A stretch of 64,000 nucleotides of DNA. Origin: Prevotellaceae bacterium UBA6974 (GTDB taxonomy: Bacteria; Bacteroidota; Bacteroidia; Bacteroidales; Bacteroidaceae). Positions 1-8,950 of the stretch are shown here, in pieces; the first letter of the stretch is position 1, and each line of letters begins with the position of its first letter. The position numbers were made by a program, and so were the translations under genes. The DNA is taken from the NCBI GenBank assembly GCA_002450165.1, contig DJYQ01000034.1, positions 12,066-76,065 on the forward strand. Direction: 5' to 3'. Under the pieces are notes generated by a model. That model worked only from the letters and a program-made list of their open reading frames with translations, was not told the DNA's origin and made no database searches.

Positions 1-87
1 GTTGAGTCGGGCAAAGGCATTGACAACATTCGCAATTATATCAATAATGCCTGGGCAGAGCGTAAACGCGCCATCAGGAATAAATAA
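1..87 (+). CDS. C-terminal end of a gene cut by the window edge
   Basis: An open frame enters the window in phase at base 1 and stops at TAA 85-87. It gives 28 residues, including ESGKGIDNIRNYINN and a basic tail AERKRAIRNK. The product is not recognisable from this fragment. The stop lies only 18 nt before the start of the metallophosphoesterase-STAND gene on the same strand, so the two are probably co-transcribed and may form one functional unit, for example effector plus sensor. That last step is inference. Confidence 0.5.
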   Translation, partial: VESGKGIDNIRNYINNAWAERKRAIRNK

Positions 88-105
88 CATATTAAGGTAT
101 TTAGT

Positions 106-3100
106 ATGCCAGACAATACCATCGACATCAAAGGCGGCAACAACCAGATACTGCCCAACGCTGAGAAAACCGTACAGAATATCTATTATGGCGATTCTGC
201 TATCAAGCTGGCTCTTCAACACTCGGAAGAGCCCATTGAAAACAGTACTGAGGACAAGAACAATACTAGTGATGCACTCTCTAATTCGGTTGAGCATGAG
301 CTGCTCCGGCACGACCAGACATTTGAAACTGCGGCCCCTGAAACTGCAATGAAGATAGCGATCCTACATCTTTCCGACCTGCATATCAACAGCGATAATG
401 CGTCATGGATTAACGACCGCGCCCACCAGGTGGCTAATGCCGTCAAGATGGCGTGTGCCGACAGTGCAAAAATCTACGTGGTAGTATCCGGCGATATTGC
501 CAATACTGCCATGCCCGAGGAGTACGAACAGGCCGCAACCTTCTTCGCCCGACTTAAATCCGGTCTTACCAGCAACTACAATGGCAAGATACCCGTTGAG
601 ACTCGTATTCTCTGCGTCCCGGGCAATCACGATGTCTATCTCAAAGAAGACAATAAACTCCGCAGCGTCCTGCTAAAGCATGTTTCCGAGAACTATCCCG
701 CCATTGACAACAGCATCTTTGATGCCATCGTTACCACTCAGTCCAACTATTCCGATTTTGTGAGAAAGGTTAATGGCGACGATAACTACAAACCTTTACT
801 GCTGAGTACGTTCGATGACAAGGTGAGCAACTACCACCTTCATTTCAATCTCTACAACACGGCGTGGATGTCTGGCAAGAAAGACCAGCAGGGCACCATC
901 TTCATGCCGCTAGAAACGGGTGCAAAGACACCGAAAGATACAAATCTGGTCATTTCTGTGATGCACCACTATTATAACTGGCTCTCTGTTGACAAACAGA
1001 ACAAGACCAACTTTATGCGTCGTCTTGGCGGTTCATCCAACATCCTGCTCTATGGTCATGAACACGAAATAATCGCTACCGGCAAAACCGATAACCTCTC
1101 CATTGGTCTTATCAGCGAGTACGAAGGTGCAGCCTTCTATTCCAAGGACAAGACTACTGGTGAAGTTCAGTCGCAGTTTCAGGTGCTGGTTATAGACACC
1201 CAGCAGTCCACCTGTCAGCAGACTGTCTATGGCTACCGTCCCAAGGATGCCATCTACGGACAGATCTTTGCCCAAGCACTCAGCATAAGCAGCGAGCGTA
1301 AAACCGATGCTTTCCGCAACAACACTGAGTTCTTCCAGAACCTCGATGAGATGCCTACGCCCATCTACAATCACGAGAAAGAAAAGCTCAAACTCTCCGA
1401 GATCTTCATTTACCCCGACCTGGAGTCGATGAATGACCGCATCAACAAGACCGATATTGACGGCAAGTATCTCAGTGCTGAGAAGTTGCTGCTTGATGCC
1501 GAACATACGCTGTTTATCCTCGACGGAGGCAACCAATGCGGAAAGACAAGTCTCCTGCACATGTACTATAAGACGCTGGCTGGTGCTCACAAGTATCCGT
1601 TGATGCTGAGTGGCAAGGATGTCAACAATGCCAATCTCAGGCGCATCCTCCGCAATGCCTATGAGCGCCAGTACCTACCAGAGTTTGCCGACTATGACAA
1701 GTTTGAGCAATACGACAAGACAGACAAGATTCTACTCCTCGACAACTTTGACAAGTGCAGGCTTACGCGCGATGTAAAAGAGAAGATGATTAAAAACCTT
1801 CTCCTCCAGTTTGGCAAAGTCATCATCACGGTCAGTGCAGACAAGTTCATTGTTGATTCGCTCAACTATTTCAGCAAGGAGGCCACCGTTCTATACCATA
1901 TTAAATCCTTTGGTTACGAGAAACGGGCCAAACTCATTGAGAAGTTCTTTGAGCGTTATGACGATCAGAACATCTCCCAGCAGGAGATGCTCGACAAAAC
2001 CAACGAAGCTCTTCGTACCGTTCAGCAGTTCTTAGGCAAAGAGTACATCCCGCCTTATCCCATATATATCCTGTCACTGCTTCTATCAAGCACCAAGATG
2101 ATGGGGCAGAGTTATGCCCAGACCGCCTACGGCCACTGCTACGATGCCATTATCACCTGTGCCCTGCTCACACAAGTCAAGGACGACGAAGTGTCACAGT
2201 TCCGCAACTTTTTGAAGAATTTCGCGTTTTTCAAATTCATCAGGAAGATGGAAAGCACCTCAGAAGAGGAATTTCGCGAGTTCTATGACGAATATCAGAA
2301 ACATTACATCATCACCTCCTATGAAAACTGCAAGAGGGTGCTTATCAACACCGGCCTGTTGGTGTGCGAGGATGAGTGTTACTATAAGTTTGGATACAAG
2401 TACGTCTATTACTTTACCGTCGCAGAATACATATCCGGCATTGTCAATAAGCCGGAGGGGAAACAGATTATCCAAAACCTCTGCAACGAGATAGAGTCTG
2501 CTGAGGTTGCTAACATCCTTATATTCCTTACCTATCATATTGACGATGTGTCTTTCATCGATGAGACGGTCTTCACACTGATGTCCTCCATTGAGGAGGT
2601 AGCCCCCATCACCCTGCGTAAGGATGATGTATTCTATGCCTCCATCGAGCGGCTTTGCGACGAGATGAAGAAAGAGGCTGTGGATGTTTTCAAAAAGTCC
2701 GACCCCAAGAAAGTCCGCGAAGAATTGTTGCGTCAGCAGGACACCGTAGAGCGTGAGCGTGAGAACCGCGAGGAGGAAGAGCGCCAGAACGAGCGGCATA
2801 AGAAAATGGACAAGGCTATGCGAGCCATTGAAGTAGTTGGACAGATTATCAAGAACCGACGCAACTCCCTGGAGAAGAGCAAACTTTTGGAGATGGTGGT
2901 AGAACTCTACAATGCCGGCTTCCGCACAGTCAACTTTCTGGGCTCCACCCTTGCTGAGGATAAGAAGACTTTCATAGAGGACATTATCAAGGATAAGGAC
3001 CTCGGTGGTGATACCGTGAAGATTCGTGAACACATTAACTATTTCTTCGAACTCACTACATTTCGACTCTGTCTGTTCGTCTTCAGCAAGATTATCAATT

Positions 3101-3417
3101 CCGTAGGAGTCAAGGGACTCCGCTGGCTATACAACGATGCTTCCACCCAGATTGATACCCCTGCGGCTGACATCGTCACCTTCTCCATTGAGTCTGTGTA
3201 TTCTACTCTTGCTGTAGAGGATTTGAAGAAACTTGTCACCAAGTACAAGGACAATTCCGCTGCTATGACCATCATTCGGGCCCGTGTGCGTTCATATCTC
3301 TATAACAATTTTGTGGAGATCAATGATAGAAAAAGGATTGCTTCAGCCTTGAAACTGGATCAGAACGATAATCAGATTGCCTCCAACAATAAACAGATAA
3401 ATAAGTACCGACGCTAG
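106..3417 (+). CDS. Metallophosphoesterase-STAND-type NTPase, probable anti-phage defence protein
   Basis: 1103 residues in three parts. Residues 1-35 form a short asparagine-rich tag (NNQILPNAEKTVQNIYYGD) and a low-complexity linker follows. Residues about 82-390 are a calcineurin-like phosphoesterase: DLH 91-93, GD 129-130, GNHD 173-176, an HH pair and a late GHEHE motif, the usual metal ligands. From about 420 there is a P-loop NTPase with Walker A GGNQCGKTS (474-482) and a Walker B-like LLLDNFD, then a long helical region with a charged coiled coil near 880-910. In such proteins the C-terminal part is expected to sense a trigger and the NTPase to oligomerise, activating the N-terminal phosphoesterase or nuclease. 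That is family knowledge of STAND proteins, not shown here. A shorter protein could start at Met82 (349), but the tag and the tight spacing to the upstream gene favour 106. The adjoining dGTPase/PLD operon supports a defence role. Confidence 0.75.
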   Translation: MPDNTIDIKGGNNQILPNAEKTVQNIYYGDSAIKLALQHSEEPIENSTEDKNNTSDALSNSVEHELLRHDQTFETAAPETAMKIAILHLSDLHINSDNASWINDRAHQVANAVKMACADSAKIYVVVSGDIANTAMPEEYEQAATFFARLKSGLTSNYNGKIPVETRILCVPGNHDVYLKEDNKLRSVLLKHVSENYPAIDNSIFDAIVTTQSNYSDFVRKVNGDDNYKPLLLSTFDDKVSNYHLHFNLYNTAWMSGKKDQQGTIFMPLETGAKTPKDTNLVISVMHHYYNWLSVDKQNKTNFMRRLGGSSNILLYGHEHEIIATGKTDNLSIGLISEYEGAAFYSKDKTTGEVQSQFQVLVIDTQQSTCQQTVYGYRPKDAIYGQIFAQALSISSERKTDAFRNNTEFFQNLDEMPTPIYNHEKEKLKLSEIFIYPDLESMNDRINKTDIDGKYLSAEKLLLDAEHTLFILDGGNQCGKTSLLHMYYKTLAGAHKYPLMLSGKDVNNANLRRILRNAYERQYLPEFADYDKFEQYDKTDKILLLDNFDKCRLTRDVKEKMIKNLLLQFGKVIITVSADKFIVDSLNYFSKEATVLYHIKSFGYEKRAKLIEKFFERYDDQNISQQEMLDKTNEALRTVQQFLGKEYIPPYPIYILSLLLSSTKMMGQSYAQTAYGHCYDAIITCALLTQVKDDEVSQFRNFLKNFAFFKFIRKMESTSEEEFREFYDEYQKHYIITSYENCKRVLINTGLLVCEDECYYKFGYKYVYYFTVAEYISGIVNKPEGKQIIQNLCNEIESAEVANILIFLTYHIDDVSFIDETVFTLMSSIEEVAPITLRKDDVFYASIERLCDEMKKEAVDVFKKSDPKKVREELLRQQDTVERERENREEEERQNERHKKMDKAMRAIEVVGQIIKNRRNSLEKSKLLEMVVELYNAGFRTVNFLGSTLAEDKKTFIEDIIKDKDLGGDTVKIREHINYFFELTTFRLCLFVFSKIINSVGVKGLRWLYNDASTQIDTPAADIVTFSIESVYSTLAVEDLKKLVTKYKDNSAAMTIIRARVRSYLYNNFVEINDRKRIASALKLDQNDNQIASNNKQINKYRR

Positions 3418-3423
3418 TCAAAC

Positions 3424-3444
3424 CTTGAACCTTGAACATAGAAC
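3424..3444 (+). repeat. Three 7-nt repeats (CTTGAAC type)
   Basis: CTTGAAC, CTTGAAC and ATAGAAC run head to tail right after the stop of the STAND gene. On the minus strand they read GTTCAAG, one of the units of the 7-nt repeat family seen at 25.2-29.0, 38.1, 39.8 and 50.1 kb. Confidence 0.6.
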
Positions 3445-3481
3445 CGCTGCAAAGCATGTATAGCCCCGCTCTACTCAGCCT

Positions 3482-3550
3482 CTAAGCTCCTCCGTGGAGC
3501 AGCTTAGAAGGAGCCTGGGAGGACCTTAGGAGCAAGCAAGGAGGAGCTTA
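3482..3550 (+). other. Competing inverted repeats between two defence genes
   Basis: CTAAGCTCCTCC at 3482-3493 can pair with the neighbouring GGAGCAGCTTAG (3496-3507, one mismatch) or with GGAGGAGCTTA further on (3540-3550). The two stems exclude each other. There is no T-run, so this is not a standard terminator. The rest of 3418-3684 holds no gene that I can support. Confidence 0.45.
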
Positions 3551-3684
3551 AAGCGAAGAATAGTCCCGCTTCAGTTGCAGTTGGTTGCAAGTACTCAACA
3601 GAGCCTTACGCTAAAGAAAGCGGCACATTCCGTAACTCCGTAAACTCCGCCACCGGCTGGATTGACAGACAGTATAATTCCAAT

Positions 3685-5217
3685 ATGAGATACAGCGAAA
3701 TATTTAAATTAGATGCAGAAGACCTTGAAGCAAAGGGTGTCTTTAATGCAGATGTGGATTCTGATTCACAACTGCATATAGACCCTTCTTTGTTCAAAGG
3801 CTGCAAAATACCTGAATTTGTCGGTGCATACGACGAGTTCAACGAATATTTTGCCAAAGTCTTTACTGGAATTGTGCCATACGCCCGTTCTAACCAAAGA
3901 TTCTTCGACCAATTAGTAAGGCATCTGTCATTTCGTGAAATAGCCAGCACTTGCTTGGGTTACTCCCAAAGTGGCACCCACGGAAGCGGGATAGGTGGAA
4001 AGCTTGCTAATCAAGTGGCTACGACTATTCTTGATATCTATGATATTGGTATCAACAATCCTGTTGTCTTTGAGATGATGCCTTTCTTTGAAGAAGGCAT
4101 TGGTGCAGACAGGATAAGTGATATGACAGCCTATTTGCTAATACGAAGACTGATTAACTATACACAACGAGTATGTATAGAGTTGGGTATACCTATGGAA
4201 CCACGCATTAGACTTGGTGGTCTTCCAACAGAAGTACCTACATACCGCAGAACAGGATATGTTTTTGTGCCTGCAGAAGTTCTATGTGATCTGCCTACGG
4301 CAAGATCATACGATGACATAGATAGTGTTTGCCACTATAACGATATGTTCCGTCGTCGTATTTGTCAATCGATTGGAGAGAGATGGACTGATTTCAAGAA
4401 TGCTCCAAAATCTAGAGTTAAGCAGTTCCTTTTTGAAAACCCAGACTGGTTCAAGGAGTTCATAGAGGAGTATGAGCATTCATCTCACGTCCCCTATAAT
4501 TTCCATAATGACAGGAAACACGTTATGGGAAGGTGCTATGCCACATCAGTTAGAGGTGCTGCCCCCAATAAGTTTGTACTGGTTACTTTCAATCATCCAG
4601 AACAAGCGCAGACTGCATTGCCCATTATCATCCAAAGAGGGAATGCTAAAGAGGTCACAATAGTTGATACAGATGATGAGGCTTTTAAGGGTAGGATAAT
4701 AAAAATAGTTCCTCGAGAAGGCATCCCAGCCAACGAGCTTGAGCAGACGGTAAACACATCCTTACTCAATTTCTTTTTGTCTAGAACCATATATCGCGAG
4801 GAAACAATTGTAGCCCCTGCATTTGATGATATAAAGAAGATTATCATTGAAGAGCTGAACAAAGCCATCAATACCATCTATGTTTGTGTTGCTTGGTTCA
4901 CCGATGATGACATTCGGGATGTGTTGTTAGATAAGTATCACGCTGGAGTTGATGTGCGTGTTATCACATACCTTGACGGAGTGAACAAGAAACATGGGGT
5001 GGATTTTCAAGATATACCCCATATAGAGCGTCGAGGAGAACGAGGTGGTATCATGCACCGCAAATATGGCATTATTGATAACCATGTGACAATAGCAGGC
5101 TCATTTAACTGGACAGACAATGCCAGTGAGCGTAATGATGAAAATATAGAAATCATCCAGGACTGGAATAATGCGAATATCTGTACAAGGCAGTTTCTGG
5201 ATGATTGGAATAAATGA
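3685..5217 (+). CDS. Protein with C-terminal HKD (phospholipase D-like) nuclease domain
   Basis: 510 residues. The C-terminal part (about 385-510) is a single PLD domain: it has the HKD motif HRKYGIID (H458, K460, D465) and then the usual GSFNWTDNASERNDEN segment. Single-HKD proteins such as bacterial Nuc usually dimerise to build one active site and often cut DNA or RNA. The N-terminal 370 residues, with FFEEGIGADRISDM near 135 and several predicted helices, are not a domain I recognise and could be the sensing part. The stop overlaps the next start (ATGA at 5214-5217), so translation is probably coupled. With the downstream dGTPase it forms a candidate defence operon. Nuclease activity is inferred from the motif. 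Confidence 0.7.
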   Translation: MRYSEIFKLDAEDLEAKGVFNADVDSDSQLHIDPSLFKGCKIPEFVGAYDEFNEYFAKVFTGIVPYARSNQRFFDQLVRHLSFREIASTCLGYSQSGTHGSGIGGKLANQVATTILDIYDIGINNPVVFEMMPFFEEGIGADRISDMTAYLLIRRLINYTQRVCIELGIPMEPRIRLGGLPTEVPTYRRTGYVFVPAEVLCDLPTARSYDDIDSVCHYNDMFRRRICQSIGERWTDFKNAPKSRVKQFLFENPDWFKEFIEEYEHSSHVPYNFHNDRKHVMGRCYATSVRGAAPNKFVLVTFNHPEQAQTALPIIIQRGNAKEVTIVDTDDEAFKGRIIKIVPREGIPANELEQTVNTSLLNFFLSRTIYREETIVAPAFDDIKKIIIEELNKAINTIYVCVAWFTDDDIRDVLLDKYHAGVDVRVITYLDGVNKKHGVDFQDIPHIERRGERGGIMHRKYGIIDNHVTIAGSFNWTDNASERNDENIEIIQDWNNANICTRQFLDDWNK

Positions 5218-5543
5218 ATTTAAGCGTAAAACAAATGAAACAAATAATAGAACTGATAAAGAATAGAATTGCAGAATGTGAAGCAAAGGGCGACATGTTT
5301 CGTTTGCCAAGTATTGTCAGAGAGGATGTAAAGGTTAAGGTGACAGAAATTAAATCCCATGGCTCTGTGCTTTGCGGGGATGAATATCACATTACCTTAG
5401 CAAATGGAGACTGGATACACATTGTGTCAGAATCAAAGGATAAGATGCGTACATTCCAAAACAATCCTGACCGTAGTGTTATTACGGTTACTTGTAGCGA
5501 TTCTTCATTGAATTTCTCTGATGCATGGGACGAAAGGTTCTAA
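5214..5543 (+). CDS. Small conserved-looking protein in the PLD/dGTPase operon, function unknown
   Basis: 109 residues, coupled to the PLD gene by an ATGA overlap. It starts with a helical part (MNLSVKQMKQIIELIKNRI) and continues as a mostly beta segment with alternating hydrophobic residues (KVKVTEIKSHGSVLCGDEY). There is no signal peptide, membrane segment or known motif. Its position inside the operon suggests an accessory or binding subunit, but nothing in the sequence proves this. The end lies 37 nt before the chosen start of the dGTPase gene. Confidence 0.6.
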   Translation: MNLSVKQMKQIIELIKNRIAECEAKGDMFRLPSIVREDVKVKVTEIKSHGSVLCGDEYHITLANGDWIHIVSESKDKMRTFQNNPDRSVITVTCSDSSLNFSDAWDERF

Positions 5544-5580
5544 CGAATGCGATTTTTATGTGGTATTTAAAGTCAAGACA

Positions 5581-6894
5581 ATGATATATAACTGGTTCTC
5601 AACATCTCCTAACAAAGACCCTAAGGCGAAAGATCGCTGTAACGAAGTAGAGCCGTATCAACGATACCGTAACGCCTTTGCCAAAGACCGTGATCGAGTC
5701 CTTTACTCAAAGGGGTTTCTACGCTTGCGCGACAAGACACAGGTGTTTATGATGGAGGATATTGATTATATCCGAACCCGGTTGACACATACTTTGGAAG
5801 TGAGTCAAATAGCTCGCTCAATAGCAACTTGCATGTGTTTGAATCTTGATTTGACTGAGGCAATTGCCTTGGGGCATGATGTCGGTCATACACCATTTGG
5901 TCATGTAGGAGAAAGGACACTGGATGAGTTTACAAAAGGGGTACACAATCTTCATGACAGACATGGTAATCCCATTGTTATTCCCGTAAATCAACAAGGT
6001 TTCAAACATAATCTACAATCTGCACGTGTTCTTTGTGAATTGGAACCTGGTACTGAGGAAAAAGGGTTGAATCTGACTAAATACACACTTTGGGGAATTA
6101 TCAATCATTCAAGCGTTCGCAAAACGAAAGATGACGGGACTGTGATAGAATACCCTTATTATCAGAATTACATTGATAGTCTTGATCCATATTGGTCATT
6201 TGAAGGCTTCGTTGTGGCTTTGGCAGACGAAATAGCTCAACGGCATCATGACATTGAGGACAGCCTGCGTTATAATCTTATTAGTCGTGAACAACTGCTT
6301 GATGCATTTGCAGGTTTGAAACTCTCAGAGGCTAACAAAAGGAATTTTGATAATTTGAAAAAAGTCGAAAAAGGTGAATTGTCTCAGTTCGTAGCCCTTT
6401 TCTCTCGGTTTCTTGTCAATATGTATGTGGTGGACGCTGTCACCCAAGGTAAAAACAACCTTAAACAGTTAAGTGTAGACTACGGAATAAATAATCTTAG
6501 TGATTATATCGCAAAGCATTCTGAAATTCCAGCGGGGAGACGCGAAACTGCTATATCATTCTCCCCACAGATAAAGGATTTTGATAAGGGATTCCAAAAA
6601 TTGTTGAAGGATAGCGTCATTAATTCCTATGCAGCCCAGGCCTTGGATGGAAAAGGATCGTATATTATTCGCAAACTTTTTAAAGCCTATTTCACCAACC
6701 CTGCTCAAATGCAGGATTCTGCTGTCAAAAGCTTCTTTCGATTAATAAGACAAGATTATGACAGGTCAAGAATAATGGATGTGTTGGATGGAAACGAAGT
6801 TGATTTGATACGAGTGATAGCAGACTACATAGCTGGTATGACAGATAACTTTGCTTATGAGCAATTTGATTTATTATATGGGACGAGGCGATGA
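5581..6894 (+). CDS. dgt: HD-domain deoxyguanosinetriphosphate triphosphohydrolase (dGTPase) family protein
   Basis: 437 residues from ATG 5581. An upstream ATG at 5521 would overlap the previous gene by 23 nt and add 20 residues that do not look like the family. The N-terminal region RNAFAKDRDRVLYSKGFLRL leads into the HD phosphohydrolase core: H70 in RLTHTLEVSQIAR, the HD pair H99-D100 and then GHTPFGHVGE, with the downstream acidic segment VVALADEIAQRHHDIED. Enzymes of this family remove triphosphate from dGTP and sometimes other dNTPs. Some bacterial homologues act in phage defence by draining the dNTP pool. Its operon with a PLD-family nuclease fits a defence role better than housekeeping. 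The stop overlaps the next start (ATGA, 6891-6894). Substrate is inferred. Confidence 0.85.
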   Translation: MIYNWFSTSPNKDPKAKDRCNEVEPYQRYRNAFAKDRDRVLYSKGFLRLRDKTQVFMMEDIDYIRTRLTHTLEVSQIARSIATCMCLNLDLTEAIALGHDVGHTPFGHVGERTLDEFTKGVHNLHDRHGNPIVIPVNQQGFKHNLQSARVLCELEPGTEEKGLNLTKYTLWGIINHSSVRKTKDDGTVIEYPYYQNYIDSLDPYWSFEGFVVALADEIAQRHHDIEDSLRYNLISREQLLDAFAGLKLSEANKRNFDNLKKVEKGELSQFVALFSRFLVNMYVVDAVTQGKNNLKQLSVDYGINNLSDYIAKHSEIPAGRRETAISFSPQIKDFDKGFQKLLKDSVINSYAAQALDGKGSYIIRKLFKAYFTNPAQMQDSAVKSFFRLIRQDYDRSRIMDVLDGNEVDLIRVIADYIAGMTDNFAYEQFDLLYGTRR

Positions 6895-7274
6895 CATTAT
6901 ATTCGAACCCCAAAGTATTTAGGGCTTTACGCTCAGCCTTTTTCAGACAAATAATCATTTCTATGTCAAACAATAATAACCCGGTGTCAGTAAGCTACAC
7001 TGACGCAGAATTACGCAACCTCGTTGAGGAATACATCACTCAACAAAAAGAAGAGTTTGCGCTCAAACACGTTTGCTCGTATATTCTCTATTGGGCGGTA
7101 GAGGACGGCAAGGTGGCAGAGGCCAAGAGCCTGATTGAAAGCAATGAACTATACCCAAACGACCAAGAACGAGTGAAGGGAGTGTTGGGTACCATCGTAG
7201 CAGATGGCAGAATTGAAGATAGATTATATGAAAAGTATACGAAAAAATTGAATTATCAATATAAGAGCCATTAG
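6891..7274 (+). CDS. Small helical protein at the end of the dGTPase operon, function unknown
   Basis: 127 residues if it starts at the coupled ATG 6891 (ATGA overlap with the dGTPase stop), or 103 if it starts at ATG 6963 (MSNNNNPVSVSYTDAELRN). The first 24 residues look less conserved, so the internal start is possible. The body is charged and helical (DAELRNLVEEYITQQKEEF and DGKVAEAKSLIESNELYPND), like a small helical-bundle adaptor. I do not recognise a family. As the last gene of the four-gene operon it could regulate or assist the dGTPase or the PLD protein; this is inference from position only. Confidence 0.6.
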   Translation: MTLYSNPKVFRALRSAFFRQIIISMSNNNNPVSVSYTDAELRNLVEEYITQQKEEFALKHVCSYILYWAVEDGKVAEAKSLIESNELYPNDQERVKGVLGTIVADGRIEDRLYEKYTKKLNYQYKSH

Positions 7275-7346
7275 GCCTTTTATGCGCAGCTCGTGGTTCT
7301 TAATTGACATGCACATAGCCGCAGAACTTGCCCGGAAAACAGTTGT

Positions 7347-7379
7347 TATCTACAATTGTCTTGAAGATAATTGTAGATA
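7347..7379 (+). other. Long perfect inverted repeat between defence block and polysaccharide locus
   Basis: TATCTACAATT (7347-7357) and its exact reverse complement AATTGTAGATA (7369-7379) are 11 nt apart. The bases between them (GTCTT / AAGAT) can extend the stem. No T-run follows, so it is not a classical intrinsic terminator. It sits 27 nt before the flippase start and could be a boundary hairpin or an operator. Confidence 0.5.
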
Positions 7380-7406
7380 CCCGCGAACGAGATAATACTA
7401 AATAAT

Positions 7407-8945
7407 ATGTCAACTGACAATACATCTAACAACAAACGAATTGCAAAGAACACGCTAATGCTTTATATGCGCACGATGCTAACAATGGCGATAACATTGT
7501 TCACTAGTCGTGTGATATTGCAGGTATTGGGCGTTGATGACTATGGCATTTATAATGTCGTAGGAGGGTTTGTTGCCATGTTCGGTATTGTGTCTGGAGC
7601 GTTGACCTCTTCCATCAGCCGCTTCCTTACCTTTGAACTTGGGAAAGGAGATACCTCCAGACTCAATAAGATATTCTGTACAAGTCTCAATATTCAGATT
7701 TGCATTAGTTTGTTGATTGTATTACTAGGAGAACTTATTGGCTTATGGTTCTTGAACTACAAGATGAATATCCCTCCCGAGAGGCTTTTAGCGGCCAATT
7801 GGGTACTTCATTGCTCATTAATTGCGTTTGCCATCAATTTAATTAGTATCCCATTCAATGCCGCAATTATTGCAAACGAGCGCATGTCGACTTTTGCATA
7901 TGTCAGCATATTGGAGGTGTCATGTAAATTATTAATAGTGTACATGCTTTACCTATCGCCGATAGATAAGTTGATTAGCTACGCCATACTGATGGTATGT
8001 GTATCACTTGTTGTTCAGTCGGTTTATGCCATATATTGCAAGAGATATTTCCCGGAATGTACCTATCACAGGTATTTTGACAAATCCCTCATCAAACAGA
8101 TGACAGGCTTTGCCGGATGGACTTTTTTTACAAATGGTGCGATGCTATTCAATACACAAGGCATCAATATCTTAATAAATATATTCTTTGGCGTTTCTGT
8201 CAATGCAGCTCGTGGTATTGCAACTCAAGTAGAGGCAGCAGTCATGCGATTTGTAAACGATTTTACTACAGCCATCAATCCTCAGATAACTAAGAGCTAT
8301 GCAGCTGGAGATTTAGCTGCAATGAACAAGTTGACATGTCGTGGTTCAAAATTCGCAGCGTTCCTTTTTCTTTGTTTGGGATTACCTCTGATATTTGAAA
8401 CACCATTTATTCTGAAATTATGGCTAACTGTAGTTCCTGAACATACTGTATGGATGTTTCGTCTTTCTGTGGTGGGAACATTAATGACTCTATTGGGTAA
8501 TACTGGTTACACAGTTTGTATGGCAACTGGACGCATACGTAATTATGTGTTAATCATTACATCTATTGGATGTTTGGTATTTCCCCTCACGTGGATTGTG
8601 TATTATTTTGGCGCACCTGTTGAAGCTACATATATAATATATATAATAGTTTATATTGCAGTTGATCTCGTGCGCCTTTGGATTATGAAGTGGCTCACAG
8701 GCTTCCCACCCATTATGTTTATCCGTGAGGTATTTGGCAGACTTCTGCTTGTGCTTCCTTTCTGCGTTATACTTCCAATAATCTCCATTTGTGTGTTAAA
8801 AGCGGGCATTCTTCGCCTAATCATTACCATATTAGTTACTGAGACTTCAACTCTTGCCTCAATATATTTCTTAGGTCTTGATGTACCAGAGAAGAATTAC
8901 GTAAACACTCTAATAAAAAAGACTATCAATAAATTTCATAAGTAG
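7407..8945 (+). CDS. wzx: Polysaccharide flippase (Wzx, MOP superfamily)
   Basis: 512 residues with 12 to 14 hydrophobic segments over the full length. The N-terminal part (TLFTSRVILQVLGVDDYGIY) is typical of Bacteroidales lipopolysaccharide/O-antigen translocases. The protein should move undecaprenyl-diphosphate-linked repeat units across the inner membrane. It is the first gene of a long same-strand locus, consistent with a Wzx/Wzy pathway. No transcription antiterminator of the UpxY type precedes it. The gene is AT-rich compared with the housekeeping genes after 39 kb, as is usual for exchanged surface-glycan genes. Confidence 0.85.
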   Translation: MSTDNTSNNKRIAKNTLMLYMRTMLTMAITLFTSRVILQVLGVDDYGIYNVVGGFVAMFGIVSGALTSSISRFLTFELGKGDTSRLNKIFCTSLNIQICISLLIVLLGELIGLWFLNYKMNIPPERLLAANWVLHCSLIAFAINLISIPFNAAIIANERMSTFAYVSILEVSCKLLIVYMLYLSPIDKLISYAILMVCVSLVVQSVYAIYCKRYFPECTYHRYFDKSLIKQMTGFAGWTFFTNGAMLFNTQGINILINIFFGVSVNAARGIATQVEAAVMRFVNDFTTAINPQITKSYAAGDLAAMNKLTCRGSKFAAFLFLCLGLPLIFETPFILKLWLTVVPEHTVWMFRLSVVGTLMTLLGNTGYTVCMATGRIRNYVLIITSIGCLVFPLTWIVYYFGAPVEATYIIYIIVYIAVDLVRLWIMKWLTGFPPIMFIREVFGRLLLVLPFCVILPIISICVLKAGILRLIITILVTETSTLASIYFLGLDVPEKNYVNTLIKKTINKFHK

Positions 8946-8950
8946 TTCCT

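Noticed and set aside
2260..3033. 257-codon minus-strand frame in the STAND gene
   Set aside because: Antisense shadow of a regular coding sequence; no family text.
5521..5580. Earlier start for the dGTPase
   Set aside because: The extra 20 residues do not resemble the family and overlap the preceding gene; ATG 5581 gives a normal N-terminus.
7275..7406. Invertible capsule promoter
   Set aside because: Only one local inverted repeat is seen, with arms 11 nt apart, no promoter between the arms and no nearby recombinase gene.
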